A stretch of 64,000 bases of DNA from Bubalus kerabau (GCF_029407905.1 NC_073624.1:5654501-5718500); one strand, 5' to 3'; positions 32,099 to 44,954 are shown, counted from the stretch's first letter. Notes: generated by a model from the letters alone, not told the origin. Program-made: numbers and translations.

Positions 32099-33854
32099 GT
32101 GAGTGGCATCTGAAGACTGTCTCTTCCTTCCTGACTGCCAAATTCAGCACCGGGCTTTCATCACAACTCGGGGGTCAGGCAGGGCCAGGAATATTTTCCT
32201 GTGGTTGTATCTGCCCTGTTCAACCCTGAAAGCAGCCTTGGCCAACAGGCCGGCCTTTCAGAGCACAGGAACCAGGTCAACACTTGTCACCAACATTGGA
32301 CATGAGGGTTTTGAGTTTCTCAGGAACCACGCATTCGAGTGCATCCTTTCACTGTTTCTGAGAATGAAGTCACTCCCCAAAGACTTCTCTCTAACACAGC
32401 TAGCTCTGCGGACAGATCTGCAGTGGGTTAAGGGGAACGCAGTCTCTCCATTGCCTGGAGACGGAAATCGATGCTACACAAGTGTTTTTTAGGTTAGTAA
32501 TTTGTTGGAAGAAAATAACCAAACTTTTGGCAACTTGGAATAGTTTCCTGAGGGTGTCTTAAACTGAAACCAGGAGCTAGTATTGGCTACATTTTTCAAA
32601 ATGTACTTTAAGCTATTTCTGAACCAGGCCCCCCATCACAACGTTCCCTGGGTAGGTGTCTAAATTTCGAGGTGCACTCACCACGCGGTCCATTTCTGAG
32701 TTCCAGATCCATCTCTGAATTGCTTCCTCCTTCATTATGTGTTAGTCGCCGCTGGCATCCCCCAGGGTCGTACCCCAATATTGCAGGTCCTCTCGGGGGC
32801 CAGCTCAATGGAGCAGTTCATGCAGTTTTTTTTTTTTTCAGCATTTCATCTGTTTAAAGTGGAAAGCTATAATGTTGGCCGAGTTTAGAATTAGGTGGGC
32901 TGTTTTGTGTCTAATTTAGAAAAGCATCGTGAAGTTCTTACAAAACCCTTATTCTTCTTCTAGATCAGTTCCAATCCAGGGTAAGTTTGGTCTCCTTGCC
33001 CGTTTTCCCTTTTAACAGACTGAGTGAGTGGGTCCACCTGAGGACTCAAAGGACGGGGTCGCAGCGGGCAGGCGCATGGAGCTCTCACCACATAGACATT
33101 TGGGATGATGCGGCATGACTGTGTCATTCTGACATTTAGGGAGCTGTTGGCGAGCACGAACATCCCCCCTACAACACCGGGGTGAGCGTCGCCTGTTATA
33201 AGTGCCAGAGGACGGACAGGTCCAGCAGACAGGGAGCTGAAGCGGGGTGCTGTGGGCGTGGAGGAGTGATGCTGAAATGGTTCCTAGGGTCTAGATGGGG
33301 CAGGTGGATGGGCGAGGGGCTCTCCAAGCGGTCCCTGGGCTCCAGGCTGAGGAGGGAAAGGCAAGGCTGATCACCCGGCGCTGTCCTCGCTTCCGGGCAA
33401 TGCTAATGGGACGTCTGGGACAACATAGGCTGAGTGGCTGCGATGTGGGTCAAGTCTCGCTTCAGGAAGATGAGTCAGGAGCCCGTTCAGAGGAGAGATT
33501 GATGGGGGGTGTGGGGCATAAGGGGACGGCTGTCTCCATCAGGGAGGAGTGGGATGAGCCCCCAGGCTGGGTGCCAGCCTTAGGGATGAGGGGTATGAGA
33601 GTCAGGTGTCCCTGGGGGTTCCCTGTGGAAGGAGGGCACGCCTAGCCCTCTTCCTGATGGGAGACAGAGCAGGCTTCCCTGTTCGTGGGAGGGAGACTCT
33701 CACCATTACTTTTCGCTAAAGTTTATTTATCCGTGTATCACCACTATTCTATAAATACACAATGTCTACCCTGTGCTGCAAACTGAGATGAGGACTTCGT
33801 CTACCTTTGTGTAGCCGACTGTTCGCTGTGGATGGTGAGTGGCTGAGACCTCTG

Positions 33855-33950
33855 CAGCCACATGGTCATGACCCCTGCCTCCACCCCTTCACAGAGGTGT
33901 GGCCCCTGTCAAGTTACTTAACCTCTGTGCCTTGCTGTGTTCTGCTAAGT
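33855..33950 (+). repeat. MIR-like ancient SINE
   Basis: The motif order gtggcccctgtcaagttact and taacctctgtgcc follows the conserved core of a plus-strand MIR. Approximate limits. Confidence 0.55.
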
Positions 33951-35205
33951 TAACTCCACTGCTCAGGGTCAGGGTCAGGGTCAGCTGCAATAACAAACAA
34001 GGCCGACATCCCAGGGGCTTGCCCTGGTAAGGATGTCACAATTTAATGTGGGTGGTGGGGAGCTCTGCCCACAATCATTTGGGGACCAGGAGCCCGCCCC
34101 CCATCCCCTGATCTTACGTGTCTGCCAGCAGAGAAGGGGAACGAGCACAGAGGACCGTCTGGTCAGCTTTGTAAGGTCCAAGCCTGGAAACGTGACTGTC
34201 ACTTTGCCCAAACTCTGGACCAGAATCCCTGCATGTGGCTGCACCCCGGCCAGGGAGGCTGGGAGAAACAGTCTGGATGTGTGCCTAGGGAAAGAGGAGC
34301 AAAGTTGGGGAGTCCACGATGGTGTCTCCACATGCAGAGTCACCTCCAGGGTAGGTGGGAAGAGGGGCGATGGAGACAGAGGGGGCCCCAGGAGCGTGTC
34401 CACAGTGTCCCGGCAGGACCTCAGAAGCTGCCCTCATATTTACAGCCGAGCGGGGCCTAAGGGAGAGACTGATTACAGAGATGTCAGATGGACCAGAAGT
34501 CTGAAAGGGACTGTGGAATTACATAGAGGCCAGGAGGCTGCTGTCCGCCTCCCAGGGCTGGAAGAGCAAGGAGGGGTTACCCAGAGACAAGGGATTGCTC
34601 CCCACCAGGGACTGGAGGGCAAAGGGAGACAGGGTATTTCTTGGAGACCAGGAAGTGGCCTCCACCCCTGATGCCTCTCGGAACCTGCTGGAATCTCATT
34701 CGCTGGGCTGACCAGGAGCCCCTGGGAACAGCCCGGCCCTGCCCTCTCCTCACCTCCAATGGACACAGCTCCCCTGGAGCCGCGGGGGTAGCTGGGAAGA
34801 CAGGCAGGACAAACGTGGGGTTGAGAGCCACCAGGTGAATGTCCAGCCAAGTGGCAAAGGGGGTGTCACATCCCATGACTGCGGGGTCATCTGGGGGGAC
34901 CCACACATCAGCTGAACCACATCGTGAAGGGAAGGACAAGGTGGGGACTCTGTCCTGAAGGCCAAGTGTTTAGTAGGGACAGATTGAGGCAGGTTTCCAT
35001 AGTCTAGAAAGATCACTCTGGCCACAGGGAGGAGGATGAGTTGCCAGAGAGGCGAGGGAGGCACGGAGGTGAACTGGGGGCTGTCTTGGGGTTCTAAGTG
35101 AGAGGATGGGTAAACGTCCCTGGGGGTGGGCCTGGAGGACCGGGGAGGAAGTGATAGGTGTGACAGAGTTAGGAGGTGACAGTCAGCCTTTAGCAGCCTA
35201 AAAAG

Positions 35206-35388
35206 GGGCTTCCCTGGTGGCTCAGCAGTAGAGAATCCAAGGCAGGAGAGTACAGTTTGATCCCTGGGTTGGGAAGATCCCCTGGAGAAAGAAATGGCAA
35301 CCCATTCCAGTATTCTTGCCTGGAGGGCTGTAGTCCATGGGATCACAAAGAGTCGGACACGGCTTAGTGACCAAACAGCAGCAGCGGC
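35206..35388 (+). mobile_element. Bov-tA SINE
   Basis: Plus-strand copy from ggggcttccctggtggctca to gacacggcttagtgaccaaa with a CAG-rich tail. A short deletion removes part of the body after cttgcctgg. Confidence 0.92.
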
Positions 35389-35527
35389 TGGAGAGAGAGG
35401 CTGAGCGATGAGATAAGACGCTCCTGGGGCTGTCTGATGAGCTTGGGCAGAAATCAGGAGGCCCCCCTGAGGCGGCCGAGTAGCCCACAGCTGAGGGCTG
35501 TGCTCTGAGCGGGGCTGTGCCTTGTCC

Positions 35528-35605
35528 CCTGGAGCCCAGGGTGAGCTGTGTGACCTTGGGCCAGTGGCTCACCTTCTCTGAGCTTCAGTCAGCTATCCCA
35601 TGGCA
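35528..35605 (+). repeat. MIR-like ancient SINE fragment
   Basis: The core motif gtgagctgtgtgaccttggg followed by ctcaccttctctgagcttca is typical of a plus-strand MIR. Confidence 0.6.
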
Positions 35606-35744
35606 TGGCTGTGTGACCAAACAGTATAATGAGGCAAAGATAAGCATAGAAATAGCAAAAAGATCATACAGATTTGAAATTACTTTCTGATAGCAATATT
35701 AACGCACACTCATTTTAGAAGACTCGGAAAATCCAGAAAAGCAT

Positions 35745-36298
35745 CAGTCAGTCAGTTCAGTTGCTCCGTAGTGTCGGACTCTTTGCGACCCCTTGGACTG
35801 CAGCACGCCAGGCTTCCCTGTCCATCACCAACTCCCAGAGCTTACTCAAACTCATGTCCATCGAGTTGGTGATGCCATCTAACCATCTCATCCTCTGTCA
35901 TCCCCTTCTCCTGCCTTCAATCTTTCCCAACATCAGGGTCTTTTTCAGTGGGTTGGTTCTTGGCATCAGGTGGCCAAAGTATTGGAGTTTCAGCTTCAGC
36001 ATCAGTCCTTCCAATGAATTTGAATATTCAGGACTGATTTCCTTTAGGGTGGACCGTTTGGATCTCCTTGCAGTCCAGGGGACTCTCACGAGTCTTCTCC
36101 AGCACCACAATTCAAAAGATCAATTCTTCGGCACTCAGCTTTCTTTATGGCCCAACTCTCATGACTCTCATGACTACTGGAAAAACCATAGCCTTGACTA
36201 GATAGACCTTTGTTGAGAAAGTAATGTCTCTGCTTTTTAATATGCTGTCTATGTTGATCATAGCTTTTCTTCCAAGGAGCAAGCATCTTTGAATTTCA
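35745..36298 (-). mobile_element. BovB LINE 3' fragment
   Basis: Minus-strand copy running from the BovB 3' end at the left (gttcagttgctccgtagtgt) to the coding segment at the right (gcttttcttccaaggagcaa). Translated pieces at 35898-36110 and 36086-36286 match the post-RT part of BovB, but small deletions break the frame. Confidence 0.92.
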
Positions 36299-38269
36299 AA
36301 AAAGCCTAAGGAAGAGGAAAAGACAGCAACAAGAAAGCAGCTATGCCCCACTCAGCAGACATGACAAACTCGGTGGTGTGGTTTCTCATCCATTTTCTAG
36401 GCATTTCTGTGACCTCGGTTAACCATACTCACCCTCCCCCCTCCCCCTTCCACTGGCCTGCTCCTCTCCACCATTCAGTGTTTGCCGACACAACTCACCC
36501 TGGTTTCCTCCCTCCACATCCCCACCTGCCTGCTGCACAAAGCAGGAGGTGTGGCCTGGCAAGGGGGCGGCCAGCGCTGGGCTGCCCAGGGTCCCCCCAC
36601 CACTGAGTCTCCTGCAGCTGCTCATACAAGGGAGGGGCATTCTTCCACCATGAGTGACAAGGCGGGAGCAGCTGGGGCCAATGTGACACACTCTGCCAGC
36701 TCCTGGAGTCTACTGGTGAGAATAAGAAAGCCCACCGCCAAAACTGGGTAGCTGGAAGTGATCAGGACAATAACATTCTTTCGAAAACACAGAATTAGAA
36801 AACATGGAGAATATAGACAAAATAATTATCATCACCCGTCGCTCACTCAGCACTTAAACAAAGCACCTGCACTCTCTTAGAGCTTTGAGGCATCCGGAGG
36901 TCTCATTTACACTGTGGAAGTAAATTAATGCATTAACCCCCAGATCTCAGTGACTTGGCACATGGATGTTTTGGTTCTTATTCACCCGAAGTCTAGCATG
37001 TCTAGCAGCTCTTCTGGACACTTCTCTTCCAACTGGTGATTCGGGATCTGGCTTCCAGAGGTGGCTTCATTCCTCAGCAGGGTCCTCGGGGGTCTGCAGA
37101 GTGCAGCAGGTCAGCACAGAGTGACTCACCTCTGCCCCCAGCCCATAGCCCAGGGACGGGTGGGCTGTGGCCCCCGCTGACCTCTTGGGGCGGACCGAGT
37201 GGGGCAGGTGCGTGTTAAGTGAGCCTGGCTCACCCAGGGTTAAAGATACACAGCCCTCAAACCTGGAGGAGGCCCTTGTGAAAGGAAACCTCCTAAGTGA
37301 AGCCGGTAGAATCTTTCAGCCCAAGATTTCGGGAGCAACACGTTTGGTTTCAGAGAGACGGCTGAGAATAAATTACAGGATGAATGTGCATTCACTCATT
37401 CCTTCATCTGAGCTGATCGTTAAGCAGGAATTTCCTGAAACTTTCAAAATTGCAGGCCCAGTGCCAGATTCGGGGGCTTCAGAGATGAAGGCAGCCCCTT
37501 GCCCACAACTCAGCCAGGAAGACAGCATCTGCATGCCAGGAGGGAGAAGCCGGGCAGCCTGGGCTGTGGGTGTTCCAGGAGGGACCCTCGGCGGTGCAAT
37601 GCCTGACCCTAACACCCAAATAAGCAGTCATTAGCCAGAGCGGGGAGAGGGCATCCCAGCTAGCGGAGAGGCCCAGAGTTGGGGGGCAGGAGTGGGAGGC
37701 CCCCAGAAGGGGGAGGCTGCTGCCTGTGTCAGCAGAGCCCGAGGGGACAGGGAGCCCCAGGAACAGGGCTCTGAGGAACATGCACTTCTGGGGTGCTCAG
37801 TGTTCCAAGCCCCTCCTGTAGCCTAGCTTCCTTGGGTAGATTTCTGCTATTTTGGACCTAAAACCAACTTTGCCAAGAAACTACAAAGCCGTTGTGTTAT
37901 AAAAACACACAGACGACTCAAGCAGGACAGCCAGCAGCCTGGGAAATTTGAGTATAGATGCCTGTCGTGTACAACCAGCTGGTCACGCAGACCTGGTAGA
38001 ATGTTCTGGAGATGATGCCCAGTTTATGTACATTTCTTGTTTGGGTAGATGCACTGTACGTTAGCATTCCAATATGAAAAGCGAGGACTATCACAGAAAC
38101 CCTGTGTCCTGTGCGTCGGCTCACATGAGCACGTGTGACTACCTGAAGCTTTGGGTTGTCTCCCTAGGCTTGGCCAAGAGAACCCACCAGGCGCTGTGCT
38201 GGACCGGAGAGCCCCGGGGTGGGAAAGGATTTGGAAAGGCTGAAGGAACAGTTCAGGAAAGGAAGGACT

Positions 38270-38403
38270 GGGACTTCCCTGGTGGTCCAGGGGTTAAGAC
38301 CCTGCCTTCCAATACAGGGAGTGCAGTTCCATCCCTGATGGGGGAACTAAGATCCCACATGCCACAGAGTGTGGCCAAAAAATTAAAATAAATAAATAAA
38401 ACT
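38270..38403 (+). mobile_element. CHR-2-type SINE
   Basis: Plus-strand copy: gggacttccctggtggtcca, then aactaagatcccacatgcca, and an A-rich tail with AATA units. Confidence 0.9.
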
Positions 38404-40177
38404 TGTTTAAAAAGAAAGGAAAAAAAAGAGAAGGTTGAGTGGGATGTGCTGATGGTAGGAGTCGAGTTAGAAGAGCTGGACACGAAGGGGGGCTCAACTT
38501 GGCGAGGACTAACCCGGCAGGCCCCTCGCCCCTGACGAAGGGTGTTCTAGTAGCTGACATCCTCTGGAACCAGGAACACTGGGCAGTCCTGGAAGGAGTG
38601 GGTCTCCCTTCTCTGGTGTGGCTGCATCCAAGGCCAGACAGTCACTTACTGAGGTGCATAAGGGCCAGACTGTGGCCCTGGGTGGGGCTGAGGCAGATGG
38701 TATCCGGTCTGTGGCTCCCCCCGGCCTGGGTGAATGTGCCCACTGGGCACCAACCCTCAGGGAGCTGGACACTTTGTGCTCTGCAGGGCAGCTCTCTGAG
38801 CAGGCACGCTGCCCTCCCCACGGATGTTCCCCAAAAGGACCCACACGTCCAAGCTGCCCAAGGACTACATCTCCCTCTGCTGCCAGCCTGGGTCGTCAGT
38901 GGGGCTCGCACCAGACGCTCTGAATCTGGGGTCAGTGGTGTTGGAAGGTTCTTCTGTCATTTATGTAAGAATCAAGCAGTAAACTGAGCACAAAAGAGTA
39001 AGACTTTCTCAGCCCAGCGATCGATGCGAATGTATTCACACCGTGTGTACAACCGAACGGCTGTGTGTGCAATAGACAGGCAGTAATCTGATTATGTCAT
39101 AAATTAGTGGCCATTGCCACATGCAAATGTGGGTTTTTATGGGCCCTCTGTTTTATATGCATGTTTTTCCTGGTGCATCTGTTGCCGAACCATTTTAAAA
39201 TTCAACCTTTATAATCAAGTTGATTTTTTTTTTAATGTGACACAAAGGATTATATAATGAAGGGTGAGGTTATGTAAGCTGAATTAACTCTCTTATTATT
39301 CACATGCATAACAATATTTTAGTTGCAGTTGTGCAATCTGGTCTTCTGTTCCTTGGAGATGCGGAGAGAATGTGTATGATCTTTATCAATGAAGTAATTA
39401 AGAAGTGTCTTTTCATTCAGTCCAAGTGTCATGATTTAGAGTCTGTGGCTGGGAATCCCACGAGTGTCCCCCACGGGGATGGCAGGCCTTCCTTAGGGAC
39501 ATGCACGCTTCACGTTCGCTCGCTCAGTGACCAGGTATTGATAAGGAAGCCTTTGCAGGGTGGGTTGCTGGGAGCTGTGAGTTTGCCCATCAAGATAAAA
39601 CAAGGCACGTTCCTCCTCAGGAAGCTTTCCATCAAGCCGGGAGGGGAGACACGACTGGAGCTGGGGAGGTGGAGCCAGAGCGTGCTTGAGCCTTTGGGTG
39701 GCCCTGGTCCCGGTTCTCCATGCACATCGGCCCCCGGTCCTCATCACGGCCTGGAGGGACCCAAGAGAGGTGGAGATGCAGTCCTTTGACCTTAGGATCA
39801 GAGAAAGAGAGGTTCCAGATGGGGCCCTGCTGGCTGGGGCTTTCTTGTCGGGCAGGTCGTCTGTGCACCTTCTCTCAGGAGCCCTCCCCTGGGGTGGTAG
39901 CCCTCGGGGAGCTTTCTTCCAGGGGTGTCTTTCTAGAGAGTCACAGCTGCATCTGGTGGCACGAGGCTGGCAGAGATGTGGTGCAGCTCAGGGCAGGGCC
40001 ACGGCCCAGGGGTCGCCCTCAGAGCTTGAGAAATGGCAGCCCCTCCCCCTCCCAGGTGCCCTGATGGAGACCTAGACGCCCCCTTCGCAGCTGCCTCATC
40101 ACCAGCAGTAGGGGGAGCCGTTTGCTAGCGGCACCAGCCCTTCCCGCCACCTGGAGTAGAAAGCCAGGTACAGTGGT

Positions 40178-40386
40178 GTGGCTTCCTGGGGGCGCTAGTG
40201 GTAAAGATCCGCCTGTCAATGCAAGAGATGCGTATTCAATCCCTGGGTCAGGAAGATCTTCTGGAGTAAGAAATGGCAACCCACTCCAGTGTTCCTGCCT
40301 GGGAAATCCCATGGACAGAGGAGCCTCCTGGGCTGCAGTCCATGGAGTCTCAAGGAGTCTGACACGACTGAGTGACTAAACATGCA
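40178..40386 (+). mobile_element. Bov-tA SINE
   Basis: Plus-strand copy with the ggcgctagtggtaaaga variant of the tRNA-like head and a BovA body ending cacgactgagtgactaaa. It sits about 140 bases left of a BovB fragment in the same orientation. Confidence 0.9.
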
Positions 40387-40522
40387 CATACAAGCCCCAG
40401 GACTCAGAGCCCCCACGGGCCTCCTCTGGTGGGTGGGTCACTTCATTCTATTTTAGAAAACTCATTGAATAAATGTAGAATGGTATTTTGGGAGGGTTAC
40501 AAGCCCTAAGGCTGTACTAATA

Positions 40523-41594
40523 ACAGATGCCACTATGCCAAAGCCTTTGATTGTGTGGATTACAACACACTGTGGAAAATTCTTAAAGAAATGGGAAAAC
40601 CAGACCACCTGACCTGCCTCCTGAGAAATCTGTATGCAGGTCAAGAAGCAACAGTTAGAACGGGACATGGAACAACAGACTGGTTCCAAATCGGGAAAGG
40701 AGTACGTCAAGGCTGTGTATTGTCACCCTGCTTATTTGACTTATATGCAGAGTACATCATGAGAAACGCTGGGCTGGATGAAGCACAAGCTGGAATCAAG
40801 ATTGTTGGGAGAAATATCAATAACCTCAGATATGCAGATGACACCACCCTTATGGCAGAAAGTGAAGAGGAACTAAAAAGCCTCTTGATGAAAGTGAAAG
40901 AGGAGAGTGAAAAAGTTGGCTTAAAGCTCAACATTCAGAAAACTAAGATCATGGCATCTGGTCCCATCACTTCATGGCAAATAGATGGGGAAACAGTGGA
41001 AACAGTGATAGACTTTATTTTCTTAGGCTCCAAAATCACTGCAGATGGTGACTGCACTGTGAAATTTAAAGACGCTCGCTCCTGGGAAGAAAAGCTATGA
41101 CCAACCTAGACAGCATATTCAAAAGCAGAGACGTTACTTTGCTAACAAAGGTCCGTCTAGTCAAAGCTATGGTTTTCCCAGTAGCCATGTACGGATGTGA
41201 GAGTTGGACCATAAAGAGAGCTGAGCACTGAGGAACTGCTGCTTTTGAACTGTGGTGTTGGAGAAGACTCTTGAGAGTCCCTTGGACTGCAAGGAGATCC
41301 AACCAGTCCATCCTAAAGGAAATCAGTCCTGAATAGTCATTGGAAGGACTGATGCTGAGGCTGAAGCTCCAATACTTTGGCCACCTGATGGGAAGAACTG
41401 ACTTCTTGGAAAAGACCCTGATGCTGGGAAAGATTGAAGGGAGGAGTAGAGAATGAGATGGTTGGATGGCATCACTGATTCGATGGGCATGAGTTTGAGC
41501 AAGTTCCGGGAATTGGTGATGGACAGGGAGGCCTGGCATGTTGCAGTCCATGGGGTCGCAAAGAGTCAGACACGACTGAGCGACTGAACTGAGA
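40523..41594 (+). mobile_element. BovB LINE, reverse transcriptase half, 5'-truncated
   Basis: The longest BovB piece in the window. From about 40528 it is open through the RT fingers and palm (HYAKAFDCVDYNTLW, then the GKGVRQGCVLSPCLFDLYAE block and the catalytic YADD motif near 40830) to 41100, where a frameshift in the DGDC segment ends the frame. The remaining post-RT region and BovB 3' tail follow to 41594 with several stops. It lacks the endonuclease, so it is not autonomous. It is a RTE-clade retrotransposon remnant, not a host gene. Confidence 0.95.
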
Positions 41595-43058
41595 AAGGTC
41601 TGGAAGTTTCTCCCAAATCCTCAGTAGCAGTGCCAGCAGTCAGGCACTGATCTCTGCCTGCAGGTGTGAGAACCCCCCACCCCCATGCTCATAGGAGCAG
41701 GCAAGGAACCCAAGAGCAGACGGTGGGGAGGTGGTGATGGGAGGACCTCGCTGGGTTCAGACCTCACCTCCCTCCCTGCCTCTTAGTCACAGGAGGGAAC
41801 ACTCCTCACCTTCTGGGACAGAGTACCTGATGAAAACAGGCCTGGGTGCTGGGAAGGAGGTGGAAGTGGGGTCTGCAGGCCTGCGGGTGAGAGAAGGGAG
41901 TGGACGGGGGCCTTGGGCTAGCAGCCACCTTGGGGGCTTCTCACCCCGCATTGTCCACCCACCGCCGCTCCCCTGGAGAGACGAGAAAGTCAGGTAAATA
42001 AATCCATTTTCCTTGTCATCACTCAGTTGAAAGGGTCACAGAGGACCCAGGGAGCACGCGATTCTGCAATCCTACTGTGTTGGGTGGGCTGCGCGCAGAG
42101 AGGCGCCCTGCCTCCCACAGGAGAGCAGGCCACATTGACAAAGCCCTGAACAGCAGCCGGCTGGAGCGTTGCGCCCCAGACATCATGTAAATATTTGGTC
42201 CTCAAAACACAGAGTTCATCTGGGGAAAAAAACCACCTTGACAAAATGCTGTTTTTACCAGTTAGAGAAGAGGACCAAGATCTGTAAGAATAAATGCTTT
42301 TCTTTTCTTTAAAGAAAATTGAAAACTTGCCTTAAAACTTTTTATTGAAATAATTCTTTCTATTCTATTTGACTAATGTTGGGGAGATAAAAACCCTCCA
42401 TTATGCTTTTTTCTTAAAAAAATGAATTATAATTCAGAAAAATCCCAATAATAGAAAATGGCATAAAAGGTACGCAGCGTAATTCTTATCTTGTTTTCCT
42501 TCCTCGCCTCTCGCGTTGGTTGTGTGTAATTGGCATCTCTTCAAAGAGGAAATGGGGAACTGGAATCAAGGGGCGTTCATTTATTTGAGTATTAAGACTG
42601 AATATGGGTTTTTTTGTTGTTGGATTTTTCTTCTGAACCTTAGCATAGTTCTTCTTTGGTGGAGGTGCTCAATAAAAGACCTTTGAATGAGTGGAAGGGT
42701 TCCTTTTAATTTTCCGTGGTCACAGTCATGTCTCTGCCAAAAGCTGGTGGGTGAATCCGGCTGCTCTCAGGGGGTGAACCAAGACCACCTCGTATGAGGT
42801 GATCCTCCTGTTGACTGGAGCAGTGGGTTTCAATGGAATATTGATGAGCATATGGATGGCCTGGGGATCTTGTTAAAAACAGATTCAGATCAGGCCTGGG
42901 TGAGCCCTGGGCTCCAGCACATCTGATTCCCTCAGGGAGGCCAGTAATGCAGGAACCTAGGGTGTGAGGAACCAGGCAGATGGAGTGTAGACGGGGTTAA
43001 AGCCCTGAGCATGCCCCCTCGGCGGCCACAGCTGAGAGTTTTGTGTTTGTCTTTAAAG

Positions 43059-43253
43059 GTACGACAGTGAGGGAAGAGGGCACATCACTTACCAAGAATT
43101 TTTGCAGAAACTGGGGATTAACTACTCAGCAGATATTCACCGGCCCTACGCAGAGGAGTACTTTAACTTCATGGGTCATTTCACGAAGCCTCAGCAGGTG
43201 CGAGAAGAGCTGAAGGAGCTGCAGCAGAGCACAGAGAAGGCCATGCCAGCCAG
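43059..43253 (+). CDS. EFCAB6: EFCAB6 exon (window exon 6 of 9), EF-hand with altered loop and helical tail
   Basis: A 195-base exon encodes the last base of Arg234, residues 235-298, and two bases of Arg299. The loop at residues 236-247 is DSEGRGHITYQE: Asp at 1, Glu at 3, Arg at 5, Gly at 6, Ile at 8 and Glu at 12. The Arg at position 5 is unusual for a calcium ligand, so binding is doubtful. After the exiting helix (FLQKLGINYS) comes a linker ending in a charged helix (QQVREELKELQQSTEKA) that probably forms a coiled or solvent-exposed segment. The acceptor is tttaaag and the donor is gtgagt. Confidence 0.93.
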
Positions 43254-43385
43254 GTGAGTCGGTGAGCACCTCGCCGGGGCCGGTGTCTGTTCTACACTGA
43301 GCCTGGCTGTTCTGAGGCTGTGCCCCCTGGTGCTGGCAGCGCTGCCGTGAAATTATCACACTCGTTCACTGTAGATTCTAGTGCG

Positions 43386-43589
43386 TGTGCGTGCTCAGCT
43401 GTGTCCTGCTCTTTTGTGGCCCCATGGACGGTAGGCCACCAGGCTCCTCCGTCCATGGAATTTCCCAGGCAAGAATACTGCAGTGGGTTGCCATTTCCTT
43501 CTCAGGGGATCTTCCAGACCCAAGGATGGAACCAGCGTCTCCTGTACTGGCAGACAAATTCTTTACCACTGAGCCACCTACAAAGCCCC
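43386..43589 (-). mobile_element. Bov-tA SINE
   Basis: Minus-strand copy from gtgtgcgtgctcagctgtgt to the head ending accactgagccacctacaaa. It lies about 130 bases downstream of the exon at 43059. Confidence 0.92.
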
Positions 43590-43619
43590 TGTAGATTCTA
43601 GAAACTGGTGTAAAGTCAC

Positions 43620-44243
43620 AGAGCCATGGAAACAGTGACAGACTTTATTTTCTTGGGCTCTAAAATCACTTTGGACAGTGACTGCAGCCAGGAAATCAAA
43701 AGATGCTTGCTCCTTGAAAGAAAAGCTATGACAAACCTAGACAGTGTATTAAAAAGCAGATATCGCTTTGCCAACAAATGTCTGTATAGTCAAAGCTATG
43801 GTGTTTCCAGTAGTCGTGTATGGATGTAAGAATTGGACCCTAAAGAAGACTGAGCACTGAAGAATTGATGCTTTTGAACTGTGGTGCTGGACAAGACTAT
43901 TGGACCAGTCCCTTGGACTACAAGGAGATCAAACTAGTCAATTCTAAAAGCAATCAATCCTGAACATTCATTGGATGAATGATGCTGAAGTTGAAGCTCA
44001 AATACTTTGGCCACTTGATTCAAAGAGCCAACTCATTGGAAAAGACCCTGAATGCTGGGAAAGACTGAAGGCAGAAGAAAAAGGGATGACCGAGAATAAG
44101 ATGGTTGGATGGCATCACTGACTCAATGGACACAAGCCTGAGCAAACTCCAGGAGATGGTGAAGGACAGGGAAGCCTGGTGTGCTTCAGTCCATGGGATC
44201 ACAAAGAGTCGAACACGACTTGGCAACTGAACAAGAACAACAA
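43620..44243 (+). mobile_element. BovB LINE 3' fragment, older copy
   Basis: Plus-strand 5'-truncated copy starting at ggaaacagtgacagacttta and ending in caacaaaa. It is frame-broken. It is flanked by an imperfect duplication (acagagccatgga at 43618 and acagagccacgatgga at 44244), a plausible target-site duplication that dates the insertion as an independent event. Confidence 0.92.
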
Positions 44244-44330
44244 AACAGAGCCACGATGGAGTTAAAGAGCTAAAATCCTACCCAGCCCTACCCAGTCACA
44301 CTCTCAAGTCATTCATATTTTATAGGTCAC

Positions 44331-44908
44331 CCTTGGGCTCCAAAATCACTGCAGATGGTGACTGCAGCCATGAAATTAAAAGACGCTTACTCCTTGGAAG
44401 GAAAGTTATGACCAACCTAGACAGCATATTAAAGAGCAGAGACATTACTTTGCCAACAAAGGTCTGTCTAGTCAAGGCTATGGTTTTTCCAGTGGTCATG
44501 TATGGATGTGAGAATTGGGCTATAAAGAAAGCTGAGCGCCAAAGAATTGATGCTTTCGAACTGTGCTGTTGGAGAAGACTCTTGAGAGTCCCTTGGATTG
44601 CAAGAAGATCCAACCAGTCCATCCTAAAGGAGATCAGTGCTGGGTGTTCATTGGAAGGACTGATGTTGAGGCTGAAACTCCAATACTTTGGCCACCTGAT
44701 GCAAAGAGCTGACTCATTGGAAAAGACCCTGATGCTGGGAAAGATTGAGGGCAGGAGGAGAAGGGGACAACAGAGGATGAGATGGTTGGATGGCATCATC
44801 GACTCGATGGACATGGGTTTGGGTGGACTCCGGGAGTTGGTGATGGACAGGGAGGCCTGGCGTGCTGCGGTTCATGAGGTTGCAAAGAGTTAAGCGACTG
44901 AACTGAAC
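44331..44908 (+). mobile_element. BovB LINE 3' fragment, younger copy
   Basis: Plus-strand 5'-truncated copy with a 186-residue open frame from 44333, covering the end of the RT region and the post-RT domain (for example IARRSNQSILKEISAGCSLE) to near the end of the BovB coding sequence. The frame is intact for its whole length, unlike its neighbour, which suggests a later insertion. The truncation point is within about 35 bases of that of the copy at 43620. Confidence 0.93.
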
Positions 44909-44954
44909 TTGAGAACTGAAGCTTTTAGGTCTGTACTAACATACACACCTGGCC

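Larger units (their letters stand above)
32099..43058. other. EFCAB6 intron between window exons 5 and 6
   Basis: An 11 kb phase-2 intron. It includes about 3.1 kb with no young repeats (32099-35200, MIR-like copy near 33855, a short AGGGTC run at 33962-33984), a Bov-tA, a MIR-like copy, a BovB fragment, a long mostly unique stretch (36300-40170) interrupted only by a CHR-2, then a Bov-tA and a coding-length BovB fragment. The 212-residue open frame at 34033-34671 has no recognisable domain. The next acceptor is tttgtctttaaag. Confidence 0.8.

Noticed and set aside
34033..34671. A 212-residue plus-strand open frame
   Set aside because: No recognisable domain, no splice sites consistent with EFCAB6 phases, located in GC-rich intron sequence with competing frames on the other strand.
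40555..41100. Reverse transcriptase open frame as a possible domesticated host gene
   Set aside because: It is a 5'-truncated BovB copy without endonuclease or its own start region, frame-broken downstream, and it lies in an intron; nothing suggests host use.
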